From: CAIUKX01 sp964580965
Lineage (GTDB): Bacteria > Bacteroidota > Bacteroidia > Flavobacteriales_D > Crocinitomicaceae
Length of the DNA: 19,350 nt
Direction: 5' to 3'
Assembly (NCBI GenBank): GCA_964580965.1
Contig: CAZOLZ010000043.1
Span: forward strand, 1-19,350
Shown: piece by piece, positions 1-7,974 of the stretch
Numbering within the stretch: the stretch's first letter is position 1
Layout: each line of letters begins with the position of its first letter
Made by a program: the position numbers and the translations under genes
The notes under the pieces: generated by a model
Database searches by the model: none
The model's input: the letters and a program-made list of their open reading frames with translations, nothing else
What the model was told of the DNA's origin: nothing

Positions 1-2
1 AT

Positions 3-143
3 GATCGATTATACGATGGTTCGGGAAGAATCATTGGTAGAATTAATGATGATAGACTATATGATGGTTCTGGGAGAATCATTGGTAGAATTAATGACAA
101 TAGATTATACGATGGTTCAGGAAGAATTATCGGTAGATCTCAG
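3..143 (+). repeat. 48-bp in-frame tandem repeat, about three copies
   Basis: Units lie at 3-50, 51-98 and 99-143. Copies 1 and 2 are near-identical; copy 3 diverges at its end. The period of 48 bp is exactly 16 codons and the encoded peptide is kept, so the repeat is part of the coding sequence and not an intergenic array. It may extend left of the window. Confidence 0.85.
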
Positions 144-191
144 GATATGACAAAAAAAGAAGTCATCTTGTTTTTTTATTTTTATATGTAA
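3..191 (+). CDS. C-terminal fragment of a beta-flower-type repeat protein
   Basis: The gene is cut by the left edge of the window; only the C-terminal 62 codons are present, ending at TAA 189-191. Two complete copies and one diverged copy of a 16-residue repeat (core R-L-Y-D-G-S-G-R-I-I-G-R-I-N) are followed by a short tail ending in aromatic and hydrophobic residues (ILFFYFYM). Tandem Y-D-x-S/G-G-R-x-I-G-R repeats with an aromatic C-terminal tail are what I recall of the Bacteroidota '5-fold beta-flower' protein family, whose function is unknown. This frame was chosen over the overlapping frame that starts with ATG at 1 (stop 148-150) because its repeat is glycine-rich, matches that family and continues beyond the repeats. 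The window does not show the start, any signal peptide or the total copy number. Confidence 0.72.
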   Translation, partial: DRLYDGSGRIIGRINDDRLYDGSGRIIGRINDNRLYDGSGRIIGRSQDMTKKEVILFFYFYM

Positions 192-485
192 ACTTTAAAA
201 TCTGATATACCTTCAATCTCTTAATCTATCTATGGTTTAATCTCAATTAAAACAAAACTATCTAAAGAAAGCAATACTCAGTTAGAACCAATAGTCACCA
301 TTTAAATAAAGCTATTAAAATTATAAATACAGTTAACTTGTCTTTAAAGAGTTAAAAGTATAAAAACCGGAAAACATCAATAAAATTTGAAAGAATTCCG
401 GTTTAGTATAAAATTTTCTACTCTATCAATCTTTATTATCAAGTTTTGACCGCATTGTCCAACATTAAAATCTTTTTAGAAAGCA
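192..485. other. Intergenic region between convergent genes
   Basis: This is 294 bases of very AT-rich sequence between the end of the repeat-protein gene and the end of the PepSY gene. I see no coding potential. The only structure noted is the inverted repeat at 364-404. Confidence 0.6.
364..404. terminator. Possible weak bidirectional terminator (9-bp inverted repeat)
   Basis: The arms AAACCGGAA (364-372) and TTCCGGTTT (396-404) are perfectly complementary, separated by a 23-base AT-rich loop. It sits between two convergent genes, where a shared terminator would be expected. The loop is long and there is no clean U-tract on either side, so it may only be a stem structure. Confidence 0.35.
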
Positions 486-1727
486 TTATGATACAGCAAT
501 ACTTGTTTTTTTACTTCTAAAAATGAATGTTAAAGACAAGACCAGTATACTTAGACCAAATAATGGTAGGATTAAACCTAGCATGCAAATTAGAGCTACT
601 AAGCCTGTTCTAAAATTCACCTCATTATGAGTTGTTTTTGGTATACTCCAATTTTTGTTTGATTTTCTATAAAAATATGAAATCATTCCTGCTAAACTCA
701 TAATGAACAAAGCAAAAGCTGTTAACAGCACAAGAATAAAATTCCATGTGCCAAATTTACCTTGATGAAAAGCCATAACCCACAAACGTGTTTTCATCAT
801 GAGTCCAATATCCTCCCAAGAATGGCTTTTTATTAATTTACCTGAATATTGATCAAAGTGAAGCATTTTCATTTTTGAAAGTTCAGTTGTTTGATTAGAG
901 ATACTAAAAACACTTTGAGCCGATTGAGGTAAATGTATACTGACCTCACCACTCAAATCAATTTCCTCAGCTTTTTGTACAAAGTAATCTAGGGTGAGAG
1001 GATCACCATTAGGGGTTGATTGCAAACTTCTTGAATGCCATGTTTTAGGAAACCCTCCATTAGTTGAGTCTTGCACCCACTTATAACCTGAACCGAAAAC
1101 ATCTGTCCATGGTAATCCACCAGCCAAAATGAGTATGAGTAATGCTGAGATCCAAAAACCGATTACTGAATGTAGGTCCCTAAAAAGTATTCTTTTAGAT
1201 TGGTTAGTCCTAATATAATACAGACCTTTGATTCCCCTTCCTCTAGGCCAGAATAGATAGATTCCAGTAATAATTAAAACAAACATCCAACTAGCAACGA
1301 GTTCAACTATTTTTGTTCCAAAACTACTCAAAAGTAATTCGCCATGTAATTTTCGGACCTTATGCATATCGGCCTTTTTTAGATCGATTCTTCCTTTTTC
1401 TTGTCCCGAATATTGATCAAGAAAAAATCTTGACTTATGAGAAAACATTCCTGAAGTGAATTCTGTAGCCGACTCTTGATTTTTATTTAATACGATTGCA
1501 TCGGGAGTTTTATCCCATAACGATTGTACAATCGACCATTGCTTTTGATAAGAAATAGACTCTTCTTTAGGTTTTACGCTGGTTATTTCTTCATATTTTA
1601 CTTTTTCATAGTCGTCTTTAAAAAGATAAATGATACCCGTAATTGATAAGATTAAAACAATAGGTAAAGAAAAAAGACCTGCAATAAAATGCCATTTCCA
1701 TATCCAATTATAAATATTTTTTTTCAT
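486..1727 (-). CDS. PepSY-associated TM helix protein (putative metal/siderophore reductase)
   Basis: 413 residues. The N-terminus carries the typical PepSY-TM opening: W-x-W-K-W-H (H13) running into a first membrane helix at about 14-36. Further helices lie near 140-160, 188-207, 328-350 and 374-402. Two soluble stretches contain PepSY-like D-Q-Y-S-G strands (about 104-108 and again before the fourth helix). Histidines at helix borders (H13, H128 in RKLHG, H186 in RDLH) are conserved in the family and are candidate heme or metal ligands. Known relatives (FoxB/FpvG/PiuB type) are inner-membrane proteins that help release iron from siderophores. Lying 78 bases after a TonB receptor gene on the same strand, it probably works in the same uptake route. 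The ATG at 1725-1727 fits the membrane start. The actual substrate is not visible. Confidence 0.88.
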   Translation of the reverse strand: MKKNIYNWIWKWHFIAGLFSLPIVLILSITGIIYLFKDDYEKVKYEEITSVKPKEESISYQKQWSIVQSLWDKTPDAIVLNKNQESATEFTSGMFSHKSRFFLDQYSGQEKGRIDLKKADMHKVRKLHGELLLSSFGTKIVELVASWMFVLIITGIYLFWPRGRGIKGLYYIRTNQSKRILFRDLHSVIGFWISALLILILAGGLPWTDVFGSGYKWVQDSTNGGFPKTWHSRSLQSTPNGDPLTLDYFVQKAEEIDLSGEVSIHLPQSAQSVFSISNQTTELSKMKMLHFDQYSGKLIKSHSWEDIGLMMKTRLWVMAFHQGKFGTWNFILVLLTAFALFIMSLAGMISYFYRKSNKNWSIPKTTHNEVNFRTGLVALICMLGLILPLFGLSILVLSLTFIFRSKKTSIAVS

Positions 1728-1748
1728 AATGATTCATTTCATCATATT

Positions 1749-1792
1749 GTGAAACAATTGCCTTATTTGATAGATAAGGTCAATTGTTTCAC
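1749..1792 (-). promoter_or_regulatory. Long intercistronic hairpin between TonB receptor and PepSY genes
   Basis: Arms GTGAAACAATTG (1749-1760) and CAATTGTTTCAC (1781-1792) are perfect complements. The pairing continues inward with CCTTAT (1761-1766) and ATAAGG (1774-1779), leaving one bulged base (1780) and a 7-base loop. That gives an 18-bp stem filling most of the 78-base gap. Neither side has a U-tract, so a classic intrinsic terminator is unlikely. An RNA-processing or mRNA-stabilising element that sets different levels of the two gene products is an inference. Confidence 0.6.
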
Positions 1793-1805
1793 GATTATAT
1801 TAACA

Positions 1806-4106
1806 CTATTTCTTATTGAATTTGTATGAAAGCCCAATATTAAAGCTTCTCGGTTTTCCTAATGAATAAGTTTGTCCCCATGCTGTCGCTCTTGCAACTG
1901 TAGCATATAGTTCATTTGAAACATTCATAATGTTTGTCCACACTTCTAATGATTTTCTTTCATACCCCAGTCTTAGGTTGAAAACATCATACCCTTCGTA
2001 AGTTTTAGTATTCATTTGATCCATATAATATTCATCTATATGTTGCCATTCTATACTAGCCCTAAAGCCTTTTAAATAAGCTGGTTTATAAGTAAGCTGA
2101 ACATTAGCAATCCAATTAGGTGATTGAGGCATTCTTTTATCAGAATAATCAACACCACCTTCTGTATAATCGGTGAACTTGTGAATAGCATTAGTACCGC
2201 TAACTCTAAAAAGTAAGTCTTTGTGTATATTGGTTAATAGTGAATATTCAATACCTTGATGAGTTGTTTTACCAGCATTTTGTTGAAGGGTTGATCCGTC
2301 TCCTTGAAGAACTGAAATTATTTCATTTAAACCATCCATTCTGTATGCACTTAATTCTAATTTAGCCTTATTCTTAAATAAAGAGGCCCAACCACCAATT
2401 TCATAGTTATCATAATAAACAGGTTTTAAAGATGGAATATCCTTACCAACATAAAGAGTAGTAACTTGTGGTGGAACAAAACCTTCACTAAAGTTAGCAT
2501 AAATGCCTCTATTCTTTTGAAGGTTATATGTTAAACCAATTTTTGGGGTAACTCTCGTAAAAGTATTTCTTCCATCTAATACAGAAGTAAAGGCATTACT
2601 TCCTAGGTTATTATCAAATGAGTAATTAAAGTTATCAAATCTTAGTGCTGCAATTAAATGTAAATTTTTAACTGGTTCTAGTTTTAATTGTGAATAAGCA
2701 GCAGTATTTAAAATGTTGGCTTGATAATCTGCTAAAGTACTATCCGTTGAAGTATACGATTCGTAGATTCCTTCATTGGATTTGTATATGCTAATATAGT
2801 TCGCATTATAAGTATTAGGGCTATAATCAATGCTACCTCCAATGATTAAGCTAGAATTTAAGAATTTAAAATGTTGTTTATGTTGGGTAATTAAACCATA
2901 ACTCTTAAAACTATTATCGTTTATCTGACCATGAGCCAAGTTTCGATCTCCTTTTCCTGACCAAGGTTTAAAGTCATCCTTTACTCTATATGATGGATTT
3001 TGTTCAATGGAATTTTTTCTATAAAACCCTGTAATAGTTGTTTTGGCATTTCTATTCCAGTAATGATTTAATGCTAATTTAGATCTTAAGGCATCAACTT
3101 TTCGGTATGTAAAGGTTTGCCTTGAGCCGTAGGATTTATCATAAAATGATGTGCTGTCTAACGACCCCGACATGTCTGAATAATAGTCAATAAAAGAATT
3201 GCTCCATATTAATTCAGTATTATCGTTGATGTAGTAATTGGCAGCTAAATTCAGAGCTAATTTATTGAAATCTGAATAGGCTAAAGTTCCATCTCTTTGA
3301 TCAGCATAATAACCAGCCAATCGAACTCCCAACTTCTTTTTAAGTGTGGATGAAGCATAAAAATCTGTTCTTTTATATCCTAAATTATTTCCCTGCATAC
3401 TTACTCCTGCTGTAGGATCTAAAGAGGGTCTTTTACTAATAAAATTAACTGCTCCTCCAATAGCCTCACTTCCATACATACTTGATGCTGGCCCACGAAT
3501 TATTTCAATTCGATTCACGTTAGCCATATTAATCTCTAAAAGTGCATTATGATTGAAAATCCCAGAGGTTCTGATAGGAATACCATCTTCTAAGTATAAG
3601 TAGGAAGCTCCATAGTCAATAGGCCTTCTTATACTCATGGTATGTTGCTCATTTCCTAGATCAACCATATTCACACCCGGTGTTTGATTAAGAACCTGAT
3701 CTATCGTAGTTGGTTTGTTGTCTTCAATTGTTCCCAAATTAATACTTGAAATAGCAACAGGAGCTTCGTTTCTTTGCTCTTGTTCTCTATTTGTACTTAT
3801 CACCACTTCACCCAATTGCAAGACAGAGGGCGCTAGTTTTATATTCATTCCTTCCTGAGCAATCAATACCATCTCTTGATAACCTAACCCACTAAATTTA
3901 AGAGAGTCCTTTTTAATCGTAGCTTCAATTATAAATGACCCTTTAAAATCTGTTACAACTCCAGATTTTGTTTGAAGATTAATAATGGTCAAAAATGGAA
4001 TAGGCTCACCACTTTTTTTATCTGTAATCGTTCCTGAAACTGATTGAGCAAAAGAACTTGTTGTCCAAATCAAGAATGGACATAATATATAAAATATGTT
4101 TTTCAT
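1806..4106 (-). CDS. TonB-dependent outer-membrane receptor
   Basis: 766 residues. A signal peptide (1-21, ending SSFAQ) is followed by a CarboxypepD_reg-like beta-sandwich domain (about 22-92), a TonB-box-like stretch (about 99-105, GEVVIST), a plug domain (about 112-227) and a long beta-barrel to the C-terminus. The plug carries the strong receptor signature at 204-221 (RGP, YGSEAIGGAVN). The barrel ends with a Y-K-F strand plus three residues. The protein imports a bulky nutrient, energised by TonB-ExbBD. The neighbouring PepSY-TM gene and the upstream small cysteine-motif gene point to a metal chelate (iron siderophore, or possibly heme or copper) rather than a glycan, and there is no SusD partner. 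The substrate assignment is inference from context. A -7-like element lies about 100 bases upstream. Confidence 0.95.
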   Translation of the reverse strand: MKNIFYILCPFLIWTTSSFAQSVSGTITDKKSGEPIPFLTIINLQTKSGVVTDFKGSFIIEATIKKDSLKFSGLGYQEMVLIAQEGMNIKLAPSVLQLGEVVISTNREQEQRNEAPVAISSINLGTIEDNKPTTIDQVLNQTPGVNMVDLGNEQHTMSIRRPIDYGASYLYLEDGIPIRTSGIFNHNALLEINMANVNRIEIIRGPASSMYGSEAIGGAVNFISKRPSLDPTAGVSMQGNNLGYKRTDFYASSTLKKKLGVRLAGYYADQRDGTLAYSDFNKLALNLAANYYINDNTELIWSNSFIDYYSDMSGSLDSTSFYDKSYGSRQTFTYRKVDALRSKLALNHYWNRNAKTTITGFYRKNSIEQNPSYRVKDDFKPWSGKGDRNLAHGQINDNSFKSYGLITQHKQHFKFLNSSLIIGGSIDYSPNTYNANYISIYKSNEGIYESYTSTDSTLADYQANILNTAAYSQLKLEPVKNLHLIAALRFDNFNYSFDNNLGSNAFTSVLDGRNTFTRVTPKIGLTYNLQKNRGIYANFSEGFVPPQVTTLYVGKDIPSLKPVYYDNYEIGGWASLFKNKAKLELSAYRMDGLNEIISVLQGDGSTLQQNAGKTTHQGIEYSLLTNIHKDLLFRVSGTNAIHKFTDYTEGGVDYSDKRMPQSPNWIANVQLTYKPAYLKGFRASIEWQHIDEYYMDQMNTKTYEGYDVFNLRLGYERKSLEVWTNIMNVSNELYATVARATAWGQTYSLGKPRSFNIGLSYKFNKK

Positions 4107-4207
4107 TTTTTTAGATTAATACAATAAACAATTGAGCACACTTTATCTATTTTACACATAGGCAAAATAATATAAGTGAACTCTTTTTTTATAAAACCAT
4201 TAACAAG

Positions 4208-4215
4208 CAAATCTA
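4208..4215 (-). promoter_or_regulatory. Possible -7 element (TAGATTTG) upstream of TonB receptor
   Basis: On the minus strand the sequence matches the Bacteroidota -7 consensus TAnnTTTG. I see no good -33 TTTG at the usual spacing. If used, it would give the receptor its own transcript with a leader of roughly 95 bases, separate from the small gene upstream. Confidence 0.3.
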
Positions 4216-4300
4216 AGGGCAGAACTATTAAAACTATGCCTTAACTTTTATCTGAATAACAGAATTTACAAATGATTTTATGTTTTTAACTGAAAATCGA

Positions 4301-4684
4301 TTATCCTAATTGGGGTGGATGAAAAACATCATCAATAAATTCTTGAGTGCTGAAAATAAAATGATAAGGTAAAGGCACTTTCTTTTCTAAGAAAACACTT
4401 CTTGATATATTGTAACTTATTTGAAAGTTATCACAAAATAGAACCTCAACTCGTTCATTTCTGTGTTTAGGTATTTGATTTTCATCTTGTTGTTCTTGTT
4501 CTTTCAATTGTTTAGACAAGTAACACTTTCCATTACAAGTAGACTTTGGTTTATCTTTATTGATACAAAGAACTTTCGCTATAAAATCTTGATTGATTTT
4601 AAAATTTAAAAAGATAGATAAGGTGCTTAATTGAGAACCAAAAAAGCTGAAAATTAATATATAGCACACTATCTTTTTTAACAT
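4301..4684 (-). CDS. Small membrane-anchored protein with C-x9-C-x3-C motif
   Basis: 127 residues, no named family that I can assign. The N-terminus is a hydrophobic segment (about 3-25; uncleaved anchor or signal). It is followed by C40-I-N-K-D-K-P-K-S-T-C50-N-G-K-C54-Y-L-S-K-Q-L, then a charged Q/E/K-rich stretch (60-80), another cysteine (C84), and a C-terminal F-H-P-P. The Cys cluster with N-G-K-C and the terminal F-H-P-P are features I recall in small uncharacterised Bacteroidota proteins encoded beside TonB receptors. Position at the head of a TonB receptor/PepSY set suggests metal handling at the periplasmic face of the inner membrane. That function is inferred. The ATG at 4682-4684 lies only a few bases from a -7 match. 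Confidence 0.78.
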   Translation of the reverse strand: MLKKIVCYILIFSFFGSQLSTLSIFLNFKINQDFIAKVLCINKDKPKSTCNGKCYLSKQLKEQEQQDENQIPKHRNERVEVLFCDNFQISYNISRSVFLEKKVPLPYHFIFSTQEFIDDVFHPPQLG

Positions 4685-4691
4685 CTGAGCG

Positions 4692-4727
4692 CAAAATTAA
4701 TGATTAAAAGCGATTGTAGCTATCAAA
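4692..4727 (-). promoter_or_regulatory. Candidate promoter of the cysteine-motif gene
   Basis: On the minus strand TAATTTTG (complement of 4692-4699) matches TAnnTTTG. A TTTG (complement of 4724-4727) lies 24 bases further upstream, slightly beyond the usual spacing of about 17-23. The predicted transcript start falls only about 3-5 bases before the ATG, giving a nearly leaderless mRNA. Confidence 0.45.
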
Positions 4728-4820
4728 ATCAATTAATAATTAAATAACAATATTTGTGACTATTTTTTTGAGGGAAATGACTGATTTTATAAAATGTTAG
4801 CCAGATAAGAGATTGTATAA

Positions 4821-4853
4821 AACAAAAAAACCTTCTCAAAATGAGAAGGTTTT
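4821..4853 (-). terminator. Intrinsic terminator of the tRNA-Gly/tRNA-Leu unit
   Basis: On the minus strand an 11-bp perfect stem (arms 4827-4837 and 4843-4853, core CCTTCTC/GAGAAGG) with a 5-base loop is followed by a T-rich run (complement of 4821-4830). It begins 8 bases after the 3' end of tRNA-Leu, so it ends the tRNA transcript and shields the downstream cysteine-motif gene. Confidence 0.85.
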
Positions 4854-4860
4854 ATAAATG

Positions 4861-4944
4861 TACTCGGAGCGGGACTTGAACCCGCACGCCCATACAGGCA
4901 CAGGATTTTAAGTCCGGCGTGTCTACCAATTCCACCATCCGAGC
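4861..4944 (-). tRNA. tRNA-Leu (anticodon UAA)
   Basis: An 84-base tRNA with the class II form of leucine tRNAs. The anticodon stem-loop reads GGACTTAAAATCC, anticodon TAA. There is a long variable arm and a normal T-arm (GCGGGTTCAAGTCCCGC). The acceptor stem GCTCGGA pairs with TCCGAGT, with a G-U at the first pair, and the discriminator is A. CCA is not encoded. It lies 12 bases after the CCA end of tRNA-Gly in the same transcript. Confidence 0.96.
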
Positions 4945-4956
4945 GGACTTAATTAT

Positions 4957-5032
<76 letters not shown>

Positions 5033-5094
5033 TTGTCAGTTTGATTACTGTGTATTTCACTTATAATCTTCGAGCATCGTTCTGCTTCGGAGTG

Positions 5095-5124
5095 CAAATA
5101 TAGATATATTATTTATTTCTCAAA
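5095..5124 (-). promoter_or_regulatory. Bacteroidota-type promoter of the tRNA unit
   Basis: On the minus strand, TTTG (complement of 5121-5124), an 18-base spacer, and TATATTTG (complement of 5095-5102) form a full match to the -33/-7 consensus of the Bacteroidota primary sigma factor. The expected start is near 5089, about 55 bases before tRNA-Gly. This is the clearest promoter in the window. Confidence 0.78.
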
Positions 5125-5154
5125 CATTATCACTGAAAAAATTAAAAAAAAGAT

Positions 5155-7782
5155 TTAGCCTCCAACCATTTTTTTAATTTCATTCAACTTCATTAATGCT
5201 TCAACGGGAGTTAATGTATTGATATCAATACTAATAAGTTCTTCTCGAATATTTTCTAAAACCGGATCGTTTAATTGAAAAAAACTTAATTGCATATCAC
5301 TGCTTTGTGCAGCTTTTGTTACTTTAACTTTTGCATTTGATTTTTTACCTACTTCATGAGAATCTTCTAGTTGAAGCAACATATTAGAAGCACGCTGAAC
5401 AACCTGTGCAGGCATACCAGCTAATTTTGCAACATGAATACCAAATGAATGTTCACTTCCCCCTTCAATTAATTTTCTTAAGAATAAGATTTTTTGTCCA
5501 ACTTCTTTTACTTGTACATTAAAGTTTTTAATCCGTTCAAACTGTTTGCTCATATCATTCAATTCATGATAATGTGTAGCAAACAAAGTTTTTGCTTTTG
5601 AATTGGGGTTTTCGTGAATGTATTCAGCAATAGCCCATGCAATTGAAATTCCATCATATGTACTTGTTCCTCGACCAATTTCATCCAACAGAATTAAACT
5701 TCGATTTGAAATATTATTTAAAATACTAGATGTTTCATTCATCTCTACCATGAAAGTAGATTCCCCGGAGGAAATATTATCTGATGCTCCTACCCTAGTA
5801 AAGATTTTATCTACAACACCAATTTTTGCTGAGTTTGCTGGAACAAATGAACCTATTTGAGCCATTAAACAAATTAATGCTGTTTGACGAAGAATTGCAC
5901 TTTTACCTGACATATTTGGTCCTGTAATCATTATAATTTGCTGCTCTTCATTATCTAAATATACATCGTTGGAGATGTATTCTTCGCCAATTTTTAATTG
6001 CTTTTCAATAACTGGATGCCTTCCTGCTTTAACATCAATAGCAAAACCATCATTAACTTCTGGAAGTACATAATTGTTTTCCATTGCAACTAGAGCAAAA
6101 GATAAATAACAATCTAATTGAGAAATCAAATAAGCATTTTTCTGAATGGTTGTCGTATATTTTATCATTGATTGCGTCAAGTCTTGATACAATCTTGATT
6201 CAATGGCGTAAATACGTTCTTCTGCACCTAATATTTTATTCTCGTACTCTTTAAGTTCACTAGTGATATAACGTTCAGCATTTACTAATGTTTGTTTACG
6301 AATCCAATCTTCAGGAACTTTATCTTTATGCGTATTAGTCACTTCTAAGTAGTAACCAAAAACATTATTAAATGAAATTTTCAAAGAAGGGATCCCTGTT
6401 CTTTCAACTTCTCGTTGCAACATTGCATCTAAAAAGTCTTTTCCTGAACTTGAAATAGCACGTAATTCATCTAGTTCTGTATTAAACCCATCAGCTATGA
6501 CCTTTCCTTTCCCTAAAGCAACTGGAGGGTCATTGTGAAGAGTAGCCCTAATTTGATCTATCAATTCTTTACAAGGAGATAATTGATCTGAAAGTTGTTG
6601 AAGGGTTTTAGATTTAATGTCATTTAGTAAATCTCGTATCGGTTGAACTTGCTCTAACGTTCGAACTAATTGATTCACCTCTCTAGGATTAACTCGTCCA
6701 ATAGCTACTTTTGAAGTCAAGCGTTCTAAATCACCAATTTCATCTAATTTTTCATCTAAATCAAAACGTAAATTTTCATCTTTAAGTAAAAAATCAACAG
6801 CATTTAAACGATTTTGTATCGGTTCAACGTCTTTTAAAGGCAATACCATCCATCTTTTGAGTAAACGTCCACCCATTGGGGTTTTTGTTTTGTCTAAAAT
6901 ATGAATAAGAGTAGTTGCATTTTCATGTTGAGAATACACCAATTCAAGATTACGTATCGTGAAACGGTCTAACCAAACATATCGATCTTCTTCAATGCGT
7001 GTAATCGTTGTAATATGACCTAAATGTTTGTGTTCTGTTTCCGATAAATAATGTAAAATAGCACCTGCAGCGATTATTCCTTCGGGATATTCGCTAACAC
7101 CAAAACCTTTCAATGATTTAGTTTCAAAATGCTTGTTTAACGATTCATTGGCAAAGTCTTCCGAGAAAACCCAATCGTCCATTTTATATGAATAAAAAGG
7201 CGAAATAGTATCTTGAATCAAAGCATTTTTACCTTTTTGATATAAAATTTCTTTTGGCTCAAAACCTTGAATCAATTTATCGATGTAATCTTTCTTTCCT
7301 TGTGCAATTAAAAATTCACCTGTTGAAATATCTAAAAATGCCACACCGAATTCTTTCTTACCAACGTGAATTGAACAAAGGAAGTTATTACTTTTTTGAT
7401 CAAGAACCTGATCGTTATATGAAACACCAGGAGTCACTAATTCTGTAACACCTCTTTTAACAATTGTTTTCGTTAATTTTGGATCTTCTAACTGGTCACA
7501 AATGGCAACACGTTGACCAGCACGTACTAATTTTGGTAAATACGTTTCAACAGAGTGATGTGGGAACCCAGCTAATTCAATTGTTGCAGCAGCACCATTT
7601 TTACGTTTAGTCAAAGTAATTCCAAGAATTTTGGAAGCTTTAATGGCATCTTCACCAAAAGTTTCATAAAAATCTCCCACACGAAATAGAAGCATCGCAT
7701 CAGGATGTTTTGCCTTTATTTGATTGTATTGTTTCATAAGTGGTGTTTCTGCCACTTGTTTTTTTACTTTTTCTTTTGCCAA
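5155..7782 (-). CDS. mutS: DNA mismatch repair protein MutS
   Basis: 875 residues, full length. It recognises base mismatches and small loops and recruits MutL. The N-terminal domain carries the mismatch-wedge motif F38-Y-E40 in G-D-F-Y-E. Connector, core/lever and clamp domains follow. The ATPase domain has Walker A GPNMSGKS at 621-628, a signature/Walker B stretch ending LLDEIGRGTSTYDG, and the ATHYHEL histidine loop. The C-terminal end has the usual short helical dimer/tetramer region. The first in-frame start after the upstream stop (complement of 7825-7827) is TTG at 7780-7782; no ATG precedes M16. The residues between TTG and M16 (AKEKVKKQVAETPL) resemble other Bacteroidota MutS N-termini, so TTG is the probable start. 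No terminator hairpin is visible after the gene; the tRNA promoter starts 31 bases beyond the stop. Confidence 0.98.
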   Translation of the reverse strand: MAKEKVKKQVAETPLMKQYNQIKAKHPDAMLLFRVGDFYETFGEDAIKASKILGITLTKRKNGAAATIELAGFPHHSVETYLPKLVRAGQRVAICDQLEDPKLTKTIVKRGVTELVTPGVSYNDQVLDQKSNNFLCSIHVGKKEFGVAFLDISTGEFLIAQGKKDYIDKLIQGFEPKEILYQKGKNALIQDTISPFYSYKMDDWVFSEDFANESLNKHFETKSLKGFGVSEYPEGIIAAGAILHYLSETEHKHLGHITTITRIEEDRYVWLDRFTIRNLELVYSQHENATTLIHILDKTKTPMGGRLLKRWMVLPLKDVEPIQNRLNAVDFLLKDENLRFDLDEKLDEIGDLERLTSKVAIGRVNPREVNQLVRTLEQVQPIRDLLNDIKSKTLQQLSDQLSPCKELIDQIRATLHNDPPVALGKGKVIADGFNTELDELRAISSSGKDFLDAMLQREVERTGIPSLKISFNNVFGYYLEVTNTHKDKVPEDWIRKQTLVNAERYITSELKEYENKILGAEERIYAIESRLYQDLTQSMIKYTTTIQKNAYLISQLDCYLSFALVAMENNYVLPEVNDGFAIDVKAGRHPVIEKQLKIGEEYISNDVYLDNEEQQIIMITGPNMSGKSAILRQTALICLMAQIGSFVPANSAKIGVVDKIFTRVGASDNISSGESTFMVEMNETSSILNNISNRSLILLDEIGRGTSTYDGISIAWAIAEYIHENPNSKAKTLFATHYHELNDMSKQFERIKNFNVQVKEVGQKILFLRKLIEGGSEHSFGIHVAKLAGMPAQVVQRASNMLLQLEDSHEVGKKSNAKVKVTKAAQSSDMQLSFFQLNDPVLENIREELISIDINTLTPVEALMKLNEIKKMVGG

Positions 7783-7955
7783 AACGTAATTTTTAGAAGC
7801 ATAAAAATAAAGTGGATGTTCTTCTTAACAAAGTTTACATCACCATTATTATCAACAAATTCCAGATTCAATGTTAATTATTCCAGCTTTCATTTATAGG
7901 GTTTTAAATTCTTAATTTTACATCCAAATAACATAAATAAGCACTCCATTCGTTA

Positions 7956-7963
7956 TATCTTTG
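7956..7963 (+). promoter_or_regulatory. -7 element of the outer-membrane protein operon
   Basis: TATCTTTG matches TAnnTTTG exactly and stands 11 bases before the GTG start codon. The transcript would begin around 7968-7970, leaving a leader of only about 5-10 bases. No convincing -33 element is seen at the normal distance. The 192-base region 7783-7974 is shared with divergent mutS, for which I see no clear promoter. Confidence 0.5.
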
Positions 7964-7974
7964 TATATTTTAGC

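Noticed and set aside
3..143. CRISPR-like array
   Set aside because: There are no spacers; the 48-bp units are contiguous, in-frame and coding.
1..150. Open frame beginning with ATG at base 1 across the tandem repeats
   Set aside because: It overlaps the repeats in another phase, stops at 148-150 and resembles no family I know; the glycine-rich frame 3 matches a known repeat type and has a typical C-terminal tail.
4685..4760. Fur box upstream of the metal-uptake genes
   Set aside because: Only loose AT-rich partial palindromes are present; no 19-bp site close to the Fur consensus was found.
5618..5860. Short plus-strand open frames antisense to mutS (also near 7254-7448 and 7705-7899)
   Set aside because: They are shadows of the well-supported mutS frame, with no recognisable domains or promoters.
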